Shown here one piece after another: positions 12,133-23,066 of a DNA stretch of 64,000 nucleotides. The position numbers and the translations under genes were made by a program. Under the pieces are notes generated by a model that saw nothing but the letters and a program-made list of their open reading frames with translations, had not been told where the DNA came from and searched no databases. Numbering within the stretch: position 1 is the first letter of the stretch; the number at the start of each line of letters is the position of its first letter. The DNA comes from Blepharisma stoltei. Taxonomy: Eukaryota > Ciliophora > Heterotrichea > Heterotrichida > Blepharismidae. The DNA lies in the NCBI GenBank assembly GCA_914767885.1, contig CAJZBQ010000034.1, positions 476,501 to 540,500 of the forward strand, read 5' to 3'.

Positions 12133-12147
12133 AGAAATTTCTGGAAT
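12133..12147 (-). promoter_or_regulatory. Heat-shock element upstream of HSP70
   Basis: The sequence AGAAATTTCTGGAAT is a perfect three-unit nGAAnnTTCnnGAAn array, the binding site for heat-shock factor trimers, about 50 bp upstream of the HSP70 ATG. Its position fits a proximal promoter. Seen in sequence; function inferred from the known HSF consensus. Confidence 0.75.
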
Positions 12148-12736
12148 TGAAAAATGTGGAATAAGGAGGAACGAGGGTAAGTCGCAAGAAAATCGGATTT
12201 CAGAATGTAAAATAAATTTGTAAGGGTAATAGAAGTGGCTTGAAAGGCAAATGATTTTTTTTCTGAAAATTATGTCAGAAATAAATATTGGTAAATGGTG
12301 TTAAAAAATGTTTATTACTAGGGATGGCATTTTAATTTGATTAATAAATTTTATGTTTCTATTTTAGTTAGACCTAAAGAATTCTTTAGACAACTTATTA
12401 ATAAGACTTTGATTTAAAGAGCGCAAAAACTTTGAATTAAAACAAGGCTAATTTCTTAAGTCGATAAATTAGCTTTTTTCATTACATTGATACTTTTAAG
12501 ATGGCTCTTTTTCAATAAATAATTTATTTTTAAAATCATTTCTTTATTCATAGCCTTTTTTAAGCCAAGTTCATATCATAAATTTAAAAAATCAATTTAT
12601 TTTGACCCGAAAACTGATTTATTAGAAATTTCAACAGACTTATGTTATCATTAAAATAAACAAATTATTAATCGTAAAATTTATGACGTCTGAATATGGC
12701 AACTCTTTCCATTTCGTTTACTTCCTGTAGAATAAT
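12148..12736. other. Divergent intergenic region between HSP70 and an MFS gene
   Basis: About 590 bp of AT-rich sequence holding two divergent promoters. No ORF, TIR or long repeat seen. Confidence 0.4.
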
Positions 12737-14059
12737 ATGGACATCCGATACTCTCGCTATTCATGAGTATTTCTTGGGATCATCATCTGAATCGGCACCA
12801 TGAATAACGCCCAGAGATTTTGTAATCATTACTCAGGCATCTCCTTCATTGCAGCAGGCAGCGACCTTTTAGAGGACACAAACACAACAAACACAGAATA
12901 CGGGCTTATAACTGGCCCTGCCTTCTTACTTATCTATGCAATCGTAACTTTGCCAATGGTAATTTCTATTCAGGGCCATATAATCGATAAACTCCCAAGG
13001 CTCAAATGATTCATTTTAGGAATTTCTGCTCTTTTTAATTTGGCAACAATTGCTAACGCTCTCGCAGAAAATTTTTTGGGGCTGTTATGGCCTAGGACTT
13101 TACTAGCAATTTTTTCTGCTTGTTTGGACCCTGCTTGTTTTAGGCTGGTTGCGTTATATTTTCCTCCACTGATGAGAGGCATTGCTTATGGGCTATTTAT
13201 CGTTTCTGTATATTTAGGCTCTTCTCTTGCTTCTTTAACGCTGATTTTAGCTGATTTAGTAGGCTGGAGGGCGTCATTTATTATTGTTGGAGCTTTTGGA
13301 GGAATTTCTAGCGTGGTTTTATGCTTATTTATAAAAGACGAAAGAAATATTTTAGAAGAAGATGGGTTTATTGAGAAAAAACAAAAAACTGGGGTAAAAG
13401 AAGACTTTAAAGAAGTTTTTAAAAATAAAACACTGATAATCACAATAATTGCGACTTTTTTCAGGTACACAAGTGGCTTTGCAAGAGGATTTTATGAAGC
13501 TTTATATTTCACTGAAGAATTTCCTAGTGATAAAATCGCATTTGCAGTCGTAAACGCAACAGCGACAGCTCTGGTGCCTATAAGTCTTATAACAGCTGGA
13601 CGAGTGTCTGACTTAAAAGAAAAAGATGACAAGCCTAAATGGCGTCCTTTGATATGCGCTTTTACCAATTTATTTGCAGCGCCTTTTCTATATGTCGCTT
13701 ATTTTGTGCCCGTTTTTTGGGTGGCGATGGCGAGTGAATATATAATTTTCATTGTGGGGGAGACTTATATTTCGATTTCGGTAGCCATGATGATGAATGT
13801 ATCAACGCCTAGGGTTAGAGCTTTACGTAAATTTTAGTTAGAATCGGCAATGCTGCTTTGTGCGTCGTTTTTAGGGGGAAGCTTGTCAACTGTGACTTTA
13901 GGTGTTTTGAACTCATCAACTGAAGGTTTGAGGTATGGGCTAATTGGGATTGTGCCGACTGGATATTTGTTGGCGGGGGTGTTGTTTTTGCAAGTGTCCA
14001 AGCATTATCCGAAAGATTTGCCGAAAAATAAGGTTTTGGAAATTCCTGAAATAGAATAA
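12737..14059 (+). CDS. Major facilitator superfamily transporter (spinster-like)
   Basis: A start at 12737 gives MDIRYSRYSWVFLGIIIWIG and continues in the frame of the downstream ORF through TGA-encoded Trp codons (12764, 12788, 13007). One 15-nt intron (13827-13841) is removed to give RALQSAMLLCASFLGG. The product is 435 residues with about 12 hydrophobic segments. The RVRALQSAM region near residue 360 resembles the part of spinster-type lysosomal sphingolipid or lysolipid carriers preceding TM11. MFS membership is firm; the substrate cannot be told from sequence. Confidence 0.8.
13827..13841 (+). other. 15-nt spliceosomal intron
   Basis: GTAAATTTTAGTTAG. It interrupts the MFS frame with a premature TAG; removal gives continuous coding. 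GT-AG, 15 nt, the size typical of heterotrichs. Confidence 0.85.
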
Positions 14060-14476
14060 AAATTCGACAAATAATTATAATTATTAAAGAGTTTACTCAA
14101 TTCAAATTTATCTGAATTCTAGTCTGCATTGATGAAGAGACCTGGGTATTACAAATAAATTATGAAGTGGCTTTTAATATCATTGATTTTGCTATATAAA
14201 ACACATATGAATTATTACTATAATCACTTTTTAATACAAACAGAAAATAATTTTTTCTCAAATCATCCCTAATTATCGTGAAATTTTCATTTCATCATCA
14301 AATTTTCCTCTTTAAATTAATCCACATTTTTAATATACCCATACTATTACACAGATTTTTGCTTATTCCTTAATTATTATTCTTCACTTAAACCTCCCTC
14401 ACCACCGCTCTTTCAAACAAATAAATCCAAGCTTATCAATAACATTGCGTTTTAAAAAAATTAACACTTATTATAA

Positions 14477-17400
14477 ATGTCGAACAAAAATCTAGCCAGA
14501 TCTTCGTACATAAGAAGCCAGACTTCTATTGTTGACAGTATTGACAATGTCCAAGGTCTCTCATCTCGCTCCAACAACATAAAAGTTGTAGGCAGATTCA
14601 GGCCTCTTGTAGATTTTGAAAAAGTAATCCCCATATAGGCATTTTTAAACAACCGAGAAATAATTTCTTTCATCAATGATAAAACAGTGGCCATTGGTGA
14701 AGGGAAAGATAAAGAATCTTTTACACTTGACAGAATTTACGGCCCTGACTCCACAAACCAAGAAATTTTCGAGTTTGTTGGCAAACAAACCATTCTTGAT
14801 GTAATGGACGGATACAACGGCACAATTTTTGTATACGGGCAAACAGGCTCAGGCAAAACCTATACGATGCTTGGAGACGATATATATGATGAAGATTCAA
14901 GAGGGATTATTCCAAGGGCTGCAGCCCAGATTTTTGATTCTGTTCAAAATAATGAAGAGGAGACTGAGTATATATTAAAATGCTCAATGGTAGAAATTTA
15001 TAAAGAAACATTAAGAGACTTATTAGACGCAGAGCCTAAGCTGTTAAAAATAAAAGAAAGCCCAAGACGAGGGGTTTATGTAGAAGGGCTAAATGAGGTC
15101 TGCGTTACCTCAGAAATTGAAATGTTAGAGATTTTGTCTCTAGGAGAGACTATGAGAACAGTTGCAGCGACCAAACTAAACAAAATGTCGTCAAGGTCCC
15201 ATTTGATTTTTATATTAGAAGTCATGCAAAAATACTCAAATGGCTCAGAAAAAAAAGGCATGCTAAACTTGGTAGATTTGGCAGGCAGCGAAAAAGTCCA
15301 CTCAACAGGGGTAGCAGGGCCAAAAATTGAGGAAACCAAAAAAATCAATTTATCGCTGTCTGCGCTTGGAAATGTAATCCATGCTCTTATATCGAATAGT
15401 GACCATGTCCCTTACAGAGATTCAAAACTTACAAGAATTCTTCAAGAAAGCTTAGGTGGGAACTATAAAACGACACTAATAGTCGCCTGCTCACTTTCCC
15501 CTAAATCAGAAGAAGAAACATTAAACACAATGCGGTTTGCCCTACGAGCCAGGGCGATAAGAAATAAAGTCAGGGTAAATATGAGAGACGCCCCTGAAAA
15601 CTACATACAGAAAATTGAATATCTAGAAGCCGAGCTCAGGACTGCAAAAACTGAAATAATCCAACTTAAAGGAGAAAACCCGAGAAAGTCAAGCCCAAAT
15701 GTAAATAAAATGATGGGGAGAATGTCGACCATAAGCCTTGATAGCACAACATCAAGGAAAAGAAGAGGCAGCGAAATGAAGACAAAAGAGAATAATGGAG
15801 ATATTAAAGTTATGGTGTCGCTAGATGAGCTCAGACAATTCTCAGACGAGCCGTCAAGAATTGAGAAGAAAAGCCCAAACCCTTTTCCCTTGTTTGAGCC
15901 AGACTCTCTTGCGTCATCTTTTAATTTCATCCCAGAAAAAGGAGCTTCTGATGCAGAAGTCGACTCAACGTCAAATTTCAGAGAAAATTTGAAACAAAAA
16001 GATGAAGAAATACAGGAGGCTAAAAAGAAAAACCATAGTCTGAAAAAAGAAAACCAAGCTTTGACTGATAAAGTTAGAGACTTAGAAGAAAAAATGGCAT
16101 CAATGAGGGCAAAACAGCTGCAGACAGAACAAAAAACGCATGAGTATTATGATAATTACCATAAGACAGCTTTGCTTATAAACAAAGATGCAGCTGAAAA
16201 TGCGTTATTGAAAAAACAAAACGAAAGCTTAAATAACCAAGTGAAACGATTAACCAAAGCTTTAATGGAGCTGGATAGGCGATATGTCTATTTAAATGAA
16301 TATATAAATATCCATGGGAGTATTATTTTTTATTTTTATATACATTGAAAATAGGTATATAAAAATTTCATAGACTCATGCAGGAAATTTGACGTTTCTA
16401 CTTGTGTGGAATTTGAGGAGAGGACAGAAACACTTAGAAAAGACGATTTTCCAGTCATAACTGAAGTAAATGATGTAGATGTCGACACAAGTGACAGCTA
16501 TGATCTAGGACTGTCAAGAAGGGACATCTCAATTGATAGAAAAGACCTTTTAACCTCCAGTCCTTATGCTATAGAACTGAAAAAAGCTTTAGACAACAAC
16601 GCAGAGCTATGCAAAGATGTAGCCCTTTTTCAGCTGAGAAATGAGCTGATACAGGCTGGGATTATCAATGCCAATTTAGTCAGGGCATATCATGGGCTAG
16701 ACTGGAAGCTAAATTTGGTTAACCATAAATATATGATGAAAAGAAGCCTCTGCAAGCACCAAATGGAAAACATTAAATCCCTTGAAAAAATGCTTGACTT
16801 TTTACATCACTCATATAGACACGTAATTAAGCTATACGACCAAATGGAAAGGGAAGCCCCAAAAACCCATTGCCAGACTGAGCAAACACCTAGGACAAGA
16901 ATGATGAGGACATTTACTAATAAAAAAATCACGAGGGTCATAAATGGACAAATAGTCAATACACTACCTCAAGACAGTGGGAGTTTTACTTTTAGTGGCC
17001 AAGCTCTAAGATCAGCTGCACGTACTTTAAGTGTGCGTCCTATAAAAGAAATCCCTACTAAAACTGATGAGGCCACCCCAAAGCACTATAACTCTTCCTT
17101 TGCTGAAGCTGAATCCATCGACCCTTCTTTTTACCACACAAAACTGAGAGCAATAGAAACAAGCTTCAACCTCCAGCAGCTCTACAATGAACAGTTAAAA
17201 AAAATGAACGAGGAATACAAAGAAGAGCTGAACCAATACAAGCTTTTGGTTTCTAACCTAGAGGGCGATATTTTTACTTCGCATAAAAATGAAATGGAAA
17301 GGTGGAAAACCTTTGTGGACGAGCTGAAAAATAATTGTGAGCAAGAATTATGTAATTTTATAATAAATATAGACAGTTTTTTTATATTGGAAATATAAGC

Positions 17401-17712
17401 TTAATAGGATTATAAATAGGTATAATAAGAAAACAATGCGAAGTTGTAAGACTTAATGAAGTTCTTGGAGAGTGGACCACAAGGTTTATGGAACTTCAGG
17501 AAAATTTGAGCACTCCGAATAAGCCGCTAAAAAAAGAAATGTATATTGAAATCCAAGAGCTGGTCAGGTCTACGATGTCTACTGCAATTTATACAGAGCC
17601 GATGACAAATATTAACAGAATGTTTGGAAGGTCACCACTGAGGGAGTATATGAATATAACTCCAGTACCTATAACTAGGCGTCTTGCGTCACAAGGCGAC
17701 CAAACTCCATAA
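14477..17712 (+). CDS. Kinesin-1-like motor protein
   Basis: Plus-end microtubule motor, 1021 residues after removal of one 15-nt intron and two short IESs (16293-16370 and 17349-17425); the summed exons are an exact multiple of three. The N-terminal motor (about residues 28-360) has the P-loop YGQTGSGKTYTM, switch I NKMSSRSH, switch II LVDLAGSEK and the HVPYRDSKLTRILQESLGGN block, closest in style to kinesin heavy chain. A Ser/Arg-rich linker and long coiled coils follow; the C-terminus (GRSPLREYMNITPVPITRR) is basic. The ATG at 14477 was chosen because it opens the exon that carries the first motor strand. Cargo unknown. Confidence 0.9.
14624..14638 (+). other. 15-nt spliceosomal intron in kinesin
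   Basis: GTAATCCCCATATAG. It joins VDFEK to AFLNNREIISF in the motor domain. Confidence 0.9.
16293..16370. other. Short TA-bounded IES, 78 bp
   Basis: TA at 16293-16294 and 16371-16372. Removal joins RRYVYL to DSCRKFDV in frame; left in place it brings TGA/TAG stops or nonsense. The ends share a loose inverted AT pattern. Confidence 0.7.
17349..17425. other. Short TA-bounded IES, 77 bp
   Basis: TA at 17349-17350 and 17426-17427. Removal joins NNCEQEL to RKQCEVVRLNEV. TA at 17423 is not excluded but gives one extra codon. Length is close to that of the other short IESs (76 and 78). Confidence 0.7.
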
Positions 17713-17821
17713 TATTATATAGCAAAGATAATTTTTTACAGTGTTTTTATATAATTTTGGTATTTATTCATATTTTTAAGATTTTCACGTGTAACAGTCT
17801 TTAAAATAAAATTTAAACAGC

Positions 17822-18250
17822 ATGGGTTGCAGTGCGTCTATGAATGCAACAAATCCCAGAAGACCTACAGTGACTTCTGTATCCAAAAATGCTCAACAGC
17901 ACTCTTTACAGACTAATCAGGTAAATTCTGATAAATTGGGAATCGAAAACTCTGCCTCATCAATCAGCCACCAAAATTCTAAAGAAAGCAGTTCAAGAAG
18001 CACGTCGGAGCGTGCTAGAAAAATCGGAGACGGCCATAGCCAGGTTTCTTCTATAATTAAAGCCCAGAATTCAGAAAAGAGCCAAGAGGAAAAACTTGAT
18101 GCGAAAGATCGACTTGATGTCGATGTGATAGAAGAGGACAATAGTGATGGAGATTACAGCACAATGCTCAATAACTGTGAGTTTTACCATGAGGATATCT
18201 TGCATGAATTTCTGGGAATTGAAGAGATTGAGATGACAGGGATTGACTAA
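17822..18250 (+). CDS. Small acidic/Ser-rich protein with N-terminal acylation signal
   Basis: 142 residues, no intron or IES. It begins MGCSASMN: Gly2 and Cys3 form a dual myristoylation/palmitoylation signal, so membrane attachment is likely. The middle is Ser/Gln-rich and disordered; the C-terminus is acidic with a short hydrophobic helix (EDILHEFLGIEEIEM) that could be a docking motif. No family recognised. Confidence 0.65.
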   Translation: MGCSASMNATNPRRPTVTSVSKNAQQHSLQTNQVNSDKLGIENSASSISHQNSKESSSRSTSERARKIGDGHSQVSSIIKAQNSEKSQEEKLDAKDRLDVDVIEEDNSDGDYSTMLNNCEFYHEDILHEFLGIEEIEMTGID

Positions 18251-19445
18251 TAATAATTGTAAATTTTTTGATTAGGGTTTAGGGATTTCTTGATTTATGG
18301 TAGGAATAAGTACTGTTTTCTGTTATAATAGCATTTAAACAATATTCAGGATATAGTCAAATCTTTATTTTATTTATTTCAAAAATATTACAATAATCAT
18401 CCAAATCATTATTCAAAGCAATTTAAAATAAAAATTAGGAAAAAGTGCATTAAAAATCAAAATGCAATTCCTCTGAATAACACTTCTATTAATTTACAAA
18501 TGAAATTGGTTTTTTTCCGATTTTTCTGTGCTTATTTAAGTATATTATAAATTTTGGAATCATTAAATTCCTTATAGAAAATATATAATAAAAACATATC
18601 AGCTCGTAATCAATATCAAACTCTTTTTGTAAAACTCCAATTTAATTTAAAAATACAACTGCTGCCTAACACTTTCTCACCATTTTTTCTCATAAATTTC
18701 AGAAAATATCTTTCTTTTTTTCTGCACATAGAGAGCAATGCGTTGTCTCATTGTCATGATTATATAAGATAAATATCCATGTTTTTTCGTCTAAACCAAA
18801 GTGTCCATATTTCACAAATTTTGCCGTGACTAAAAAACAAAAAATATCTTTGGGCGCCTTATGGATTTTAGGATAAATATGTTGGTTATCAATGATAGGA
18901 AGATTTAAGGAGACTGAATTTGTGATTTTTCATGCTTATATCTTTGTTTTTCTCATGAAGATATATAGCAAGCTTAATGATAAAATCAATTATAAAAGAA
19001 GATTTCGTTGACTTATAAATAATAATCTAATTTTTGTTTTCATAAAAATTAATTAAAAATAATTCATATCAAAGCTAAAATGAGAAATAGAAACCTTTTA
19101 AAGATTTGCCTAGCTGCAAATATTCTATATGATTTTTTCTTTATTGAGTTTTATTTGGAAATAATTTTATATCTCCACTTGCAATTTGTAATATTTATAA
19201 ACCAAATGCTATTTAAATAGCCTAGTTCTGGGCTTTTATATATATATAAATTCCAAATTTGCAGCCTTAATCTTTAACAAAATCCCTTAAATCCCAATTC
19301 CTAATTACTCTTCAGAATTTCTACTAATTCTCCTAAAATTCACCATCCAAATAGCCTATCATTTCTTTTTCCGACTCCTCACTCATCCTTACTTTTCTTC
19401 CCTTTTTCATCGAAAATGTTTATCTCTGACTTCTTATGGAAATAA
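18251..19445. other. AT-rich intergenic spacer
   Basis: About 1.2 kb. No ORF above background, no terminal repeats, no GC-rich insert. It carries the NOP56 promoter at the right end. Confidence 0.4.
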
Positions 19446-21676
19446 ATGGCTCTCTATTATCTATTTGAGACTGCAGCAGGCTATTCTCTATTTTCAGGTG
19501 AAGCCATTGAAGAAATCGGAGGAGTTCTATCATCAATCCAACAGTCAATCAAAGATTTCAAGAGATTCAAGAAGATGGTGAAGCTCCAAGCTTATTATTA
19601 TTTTCAAAAGCAAATTTGGCACAGAGTCCATTTATATAAAAATTCAGAATATTCTCTATAATAAGTTATATCAATTTTCATCAGCCGACCAAGCACAAGA
19701 AAACATTCAAGCCATCGCAAACGGGCTTTGTCCAAAGGATCTCGCTGAATTCCTTGAAACAAATCTCCCTAGCGTCACCAAGTCTAAATGCAAACTTGCA
19801 GTCGAAGACGCACGCCTTCCAGCTTCCATCAACGAATTCTACCCAAAGCTGACCTGTGTTAAAAACGAAATGAGCCAAGAAGTTTTCAGAGGAATCCGCC
19901 TGCACTTCGACAACCTCGTCAAAGGTCTCAGCACCCACGACCTCGGCAAGGCCCAGCTTGGTCTTGCCCACGCCTACTCTCGATCTAAGGTCCAACAAGA
20001 CATCAAGCGCTACGACAAGCACATCATCCACGCCATCTCCCTCATTGACCAACTTGACAAAGACATCAACACCTTCGCAATGAGGCTCAAGGAGTGGTTT
20101 TCCTGGCACTTCCCTGAGCTTTATCCAATAATTCCTGAAAATCTTACCTTTGCCAGAGCTGTCAAGCTGATCAAAAATAAGTCACTTTTAGATGAAGAGT
20201 CAGTAGAAGGACTAGCTGAGGTGGTAGGAAGTGAGGACGTGGCGACAGAAATTGTGAACGCGTCCAAGATCTCCATGGGAGGCGATATGACTGATTTGGA
20301 TTCTGACCAGATTAATGCTTTTTGTGACAAAGTTATTAGTTTAGGAGAGTTCAGATTGAGACTGGTAGAATATTTGAAGCTGAGGATGTCACATATTGCA
20401 CCTAATTTATCAGCACTTATAGGGGAAACTGTAGGGGCAAGACTAATTTCACAGGCTGGTGGGCTCAGCAATTTGGCTAAATATCCAGCTTCTACTGTAC
20501 AGATTTTGGGAGCAGAAAAAGCGCTGTTTAGAGCACTGAAAACGAGAGGAAACACACCAAAATATGGGATTCTTTATCACTCTTCGTTTATAGGGAGAGC
20601 TGGCGCTACAGATAAAGGGAAAATCTCGAGGTTTTTGGCAAATAAATGCTCACTGGCAAGCAGAATTGATTGTTTCTACCCAGGATCTACTAGTGCATTT
20701 GGAGAAAGGATGAATGAACAGGTAGAAGAAAGGCTGAAGTACTTTGTGACTGGAGAAAGAGGAGCGCCTAATGAAGATGTGATGCATGAGGTCATTGTAA
20801 AGCTTGAAAAAGAAACAAAAGAAACGGAAGAGACTGAAGAAGCCCCAAAGAAGAAAAGAAAAGTGGTTGAAAAGGAAGAAGAAGAAGATTCTGAAGGAGA
20901 AATTCCAGTCAAAAAGGGCAAAAAGGTCGCAGAAGAACAAAAGAAAAAAGCTAAAAAAGTTATTGAAGAGTCTGAAAGTGAAGAAGAAAAACCTAACTCA
21001 CTTATTTGAAGGAAAGAATAAACTATTGGATATCCTACTTTTGCAGAATTAACCTCCTATGTGAATGAGTAGCATATTGTATATAAAAATGTTTCTATAT
21101 ATAAACAAATTTTATAAGAAAATATCCAGGTAATTCTATTAAATTTTAGATACCTTGAATTAACCCATAAATTTTGTAAATTCAATTAAAATAATTAATA
21201 TACATTCCTATATATAAAATTTCAAAAAATGATTTATTCATTGCTCAGGGTTAAGAGAAAAAAGCTAAAAAAGTAAAAGTTGTAGAAGAGTCCAGCGAAG
21301 AAGAGGAAAAGCCTAACTCCCCTCCTCCGTACATAATTTAAAAAAATCCGAATTCGAAATAATTTAAAGCAAATATTAATTTAATTTGTAAAATTTATGT
21401 TGAAAATGCAAGCTGTTTTTAAAATAAAGCAGAATTAACTAGAGATTTCATTATACTAATTTCATTTATATTTAAAAAAATTTTTGCTCACTAACAGAAG
21501 GTCTTTTTTGGTAAAAAATAGGTGTGTTTTTTCCACTGATTTTTTTTCACTCATGGAGGGAGGGTAAGAAGAAAAGCAAGAAATCAAAAGAAAAATCAGA
21601 CGAAGAAAGCGAAGAAGACACTAAAAAGAAAAAGAAAGGCAAAAAAGACATCAAAAAGCGAAAATCTTCTGAATAA
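19446..21676 (+). CDS. NOP56: Nucleolar protein NOP56 (box C/D snoRNP core)
   Basis: Core scaffold of box C/D snoRNPs that guide rRNA 2'-O-methylation. The N-terminus MALYYLFETAAGYSLFSGEA and the Nop domain (SHIAPNLSALIGETVGARLI, then RGNTPKYGILYHSSFIG) identify NOP56 rather than NOP58. The C-terminal tail is a long Lys/Glu repeat typical of the protein. Three IESs interrupt it: 19593-19668, 20994-21251 and 21314-21564. The first and third come out in frame; after the second, one extra A is needed (an AAAAAA run at 21258-21263). Corrected length is about 548 residues. The two tail IESs sit in near-identical contexts (GAAAAACCTAAC and GAAAAGCCTAAC), suggesting duplicated repeat units or repeated targeting. 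Confidence 0.93.
19593..19668. other. Short TA-bounded IES, 76 bp
   Basis: TA at 19593-19594 and 19669-19670. Removal joins KLQAY to QFSSADQAQE, matching NOP56. A weak TTATTAT inverted repeat lies at the ends. Confidence 0.8.
20994..21251. mobile_element. IES of 258 bp in the NOP56 tail
   Basis: TAA repeats at 20994-20996 and 21252-21254. Ends ACTCAC... and ...CAGGG vaguely resemble family B. The junction gives the expected Lys-rich repeat only if one A is added to the adjoining A-run. Confidence 0.65.
21314..21564. mobile_element. IES, MITE family B in the NOP56 tail
   Basis: 251 bp between TAA repeats at 21314-21316 and 21565-21567. Left end ACTCCCCTCCTCCGT, right end CACTCATGGAGGGAGGG, with a subterminal GCTCACTAACAGAAG. 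Removal fuses EEEEKP to KKKSKKSKEKSDEE in frame. Confidence 0.88.
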
Positions 21677-21730
21677 TAAGATTATTGATTTCTTAACAAT
21701 TCTGCTTAGCCATTCTTTATTTATTGATTT

Positions 21731-22519
21731 TTACGCTTGCTCGATAGGCGTTATAGACACAGTCCCATCATCATTAACTGCGACATTTTCCTCATCAGTC
21801 GCGAACAAAATTTTCTGTATCTCCATCACAATAGGGTTGCCTTGGTCTTCATAGTGCTCACAAAATAGCTCAATCGCTCTTAGTTTTCCAAAGTAAAAGT
21901 CCCTTTCTTTTTCCAAGGAATCTGAAGTTAGCCTTAATTCTGCCACTTGTCGAGCCACTTCGCTTTCGTCTGGCCTTGCTTCTCGCACTGGCTTTGCTTT
22001 TGGCTGAGGCGCCCTTGAAGGTTCAGCTGGTCTAGGGTTTCTTGGCTGGGCATTTTGTGGCCTCGATTGGGCTGCTTGGACTGGGCCAGTTCTTTCACCT
22101 ACATCCCAAGGGGTTTTGGCGCCTCTTCTCCTTTCAAGAGCTGCGTAGTCCCCTCCTCTGTAGTTTAAGTCAACAAAACGCTTGAACCACTGCATGAATT
22201 CTAAATTGTCAAGGGATTTTGCCTTGATGAGTTTTTCAACTTCAATGTGTTTTTGCACGTTATTCTTGTCAAAAGCTGCTTGGAGGAGCTTGAAATTCTG
22301 GGTGTATTCGTGGTCGTATTTGGCCATCCAGTTTACTTTGTTGAGGTTTATGCAGCCTGGGAATACTGCGTCCATGATTTGACAATAGGCGGCACCTGTA
22401 GCCATTTGCTCGACTCTTGTGATATTCAGTTGGAGAAGGCCGTTGACCCAGCTCAAGAGTTCTGATTTGCCTACGAAGAAGGCTCCGTCCATGATGCCGA
22501 TATTTGACCCAAGTGCCAT
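21731..22519 (-). CDS. EB1-family microtubule plus-end binding protein
   Basis: 262 residues, no insert. An N-terminal calponin-homology domain (residues 8-118: SRxELLxWVN, then GAAYCQIMDAVFPGCINLNKVNW, then FMQWFKRFVDLNYRG) binds microtubule ends; a Pro/Ala/Arg-rich linker follows, then the EB1 C-terminal dimerisation motif (RDFYFGKLRAIELFCEH). The canonical C-terminal EEY/F tail is absent; it ends TPIEQA, so CAP-Gly partners of that tail may not bind. Confidence 0.95.
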   Translation of the reverse strand: MALGSNIGIMDGAFFVGKSELLSWVNGLLQLNITRVEQMATGAAYCQIMDAVFPGCINLNKVNWMAKYDHEYTQNFKLLQAAFDKNNVQKHIEVEKLIKAKSLDNLEFMQWFKRFVDLNYRGGDYAALERRRGAKTPWDVGERTGPVQAAQSRPQNAQPRNPRPAEPSRAPQPKAKPVREARPDESEVARQVAELRLTSDSLEKERDFYFGKLRAIELFCEHYEDQGNPIVMEIQKILFATDEENVAVNDDGTVSITPIEQA

Positions 22520-22702
22520 TGGAATCGATTATAAACTTATTAAATTTAATGATTTCTATAAAGAAATATACAAGATTCTATGAATTATTTTATTAGGTGT
22601 TCGCCTAATAATTTTAAGGCTTATTTATAAAAAAACAATATTTTTTTGATTTTTTGTTATTAAATTAAGATCTTTATAGCCAAAAATAATCGCTTTTACT
22701 AT

Positions 22703-22981
22703 TACTCCTTCTTCTCTCCGTGATCCAACGAAAAAATTTTATTTGCTTACTTCATTTTTTTTAAATAATATATTACAGTAAAAATTCATTTTGGCAAAAA
22801 TTGGCAAGCAAAATTAATTTAATTTACAAAATTTATGTTTTAAAATCCAATTTTTTCAAAAATTAAACAGAATTAGCAGAGGATACTAATTATCACTTAT
22901 ATATCAATTTTCTTTTAGCTCGAGTTTTTACCATAAAAATAGGGATTTTTCAATGGTTTTGTATGCTTACTGGGGAGAAGT
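22703..22981. mobile_element. Intergenic MITE family B
   Basis: 279 bp between TTA repeats (22702-22704 and 22981-22983). Left end ACTCCTTCTTCTCTCCGTGA, right end GCTTACTGGGGAGAAGT; the interior matches other family-B copies (AAATTAATTTAATTTACAAA and AAACAGAATTAGCAGAG). It lies upstream of the Cys-rich gene, outside coding sequence. Confidence 0.8.
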
Positions 22982-23066
22982 TACCAAATTTATTTAAATG
23001 CTATAAAAAATAATGTTATTCATAAAACTTAAAAGAATCATCAATAACTTCAGCATAATCATAAAT

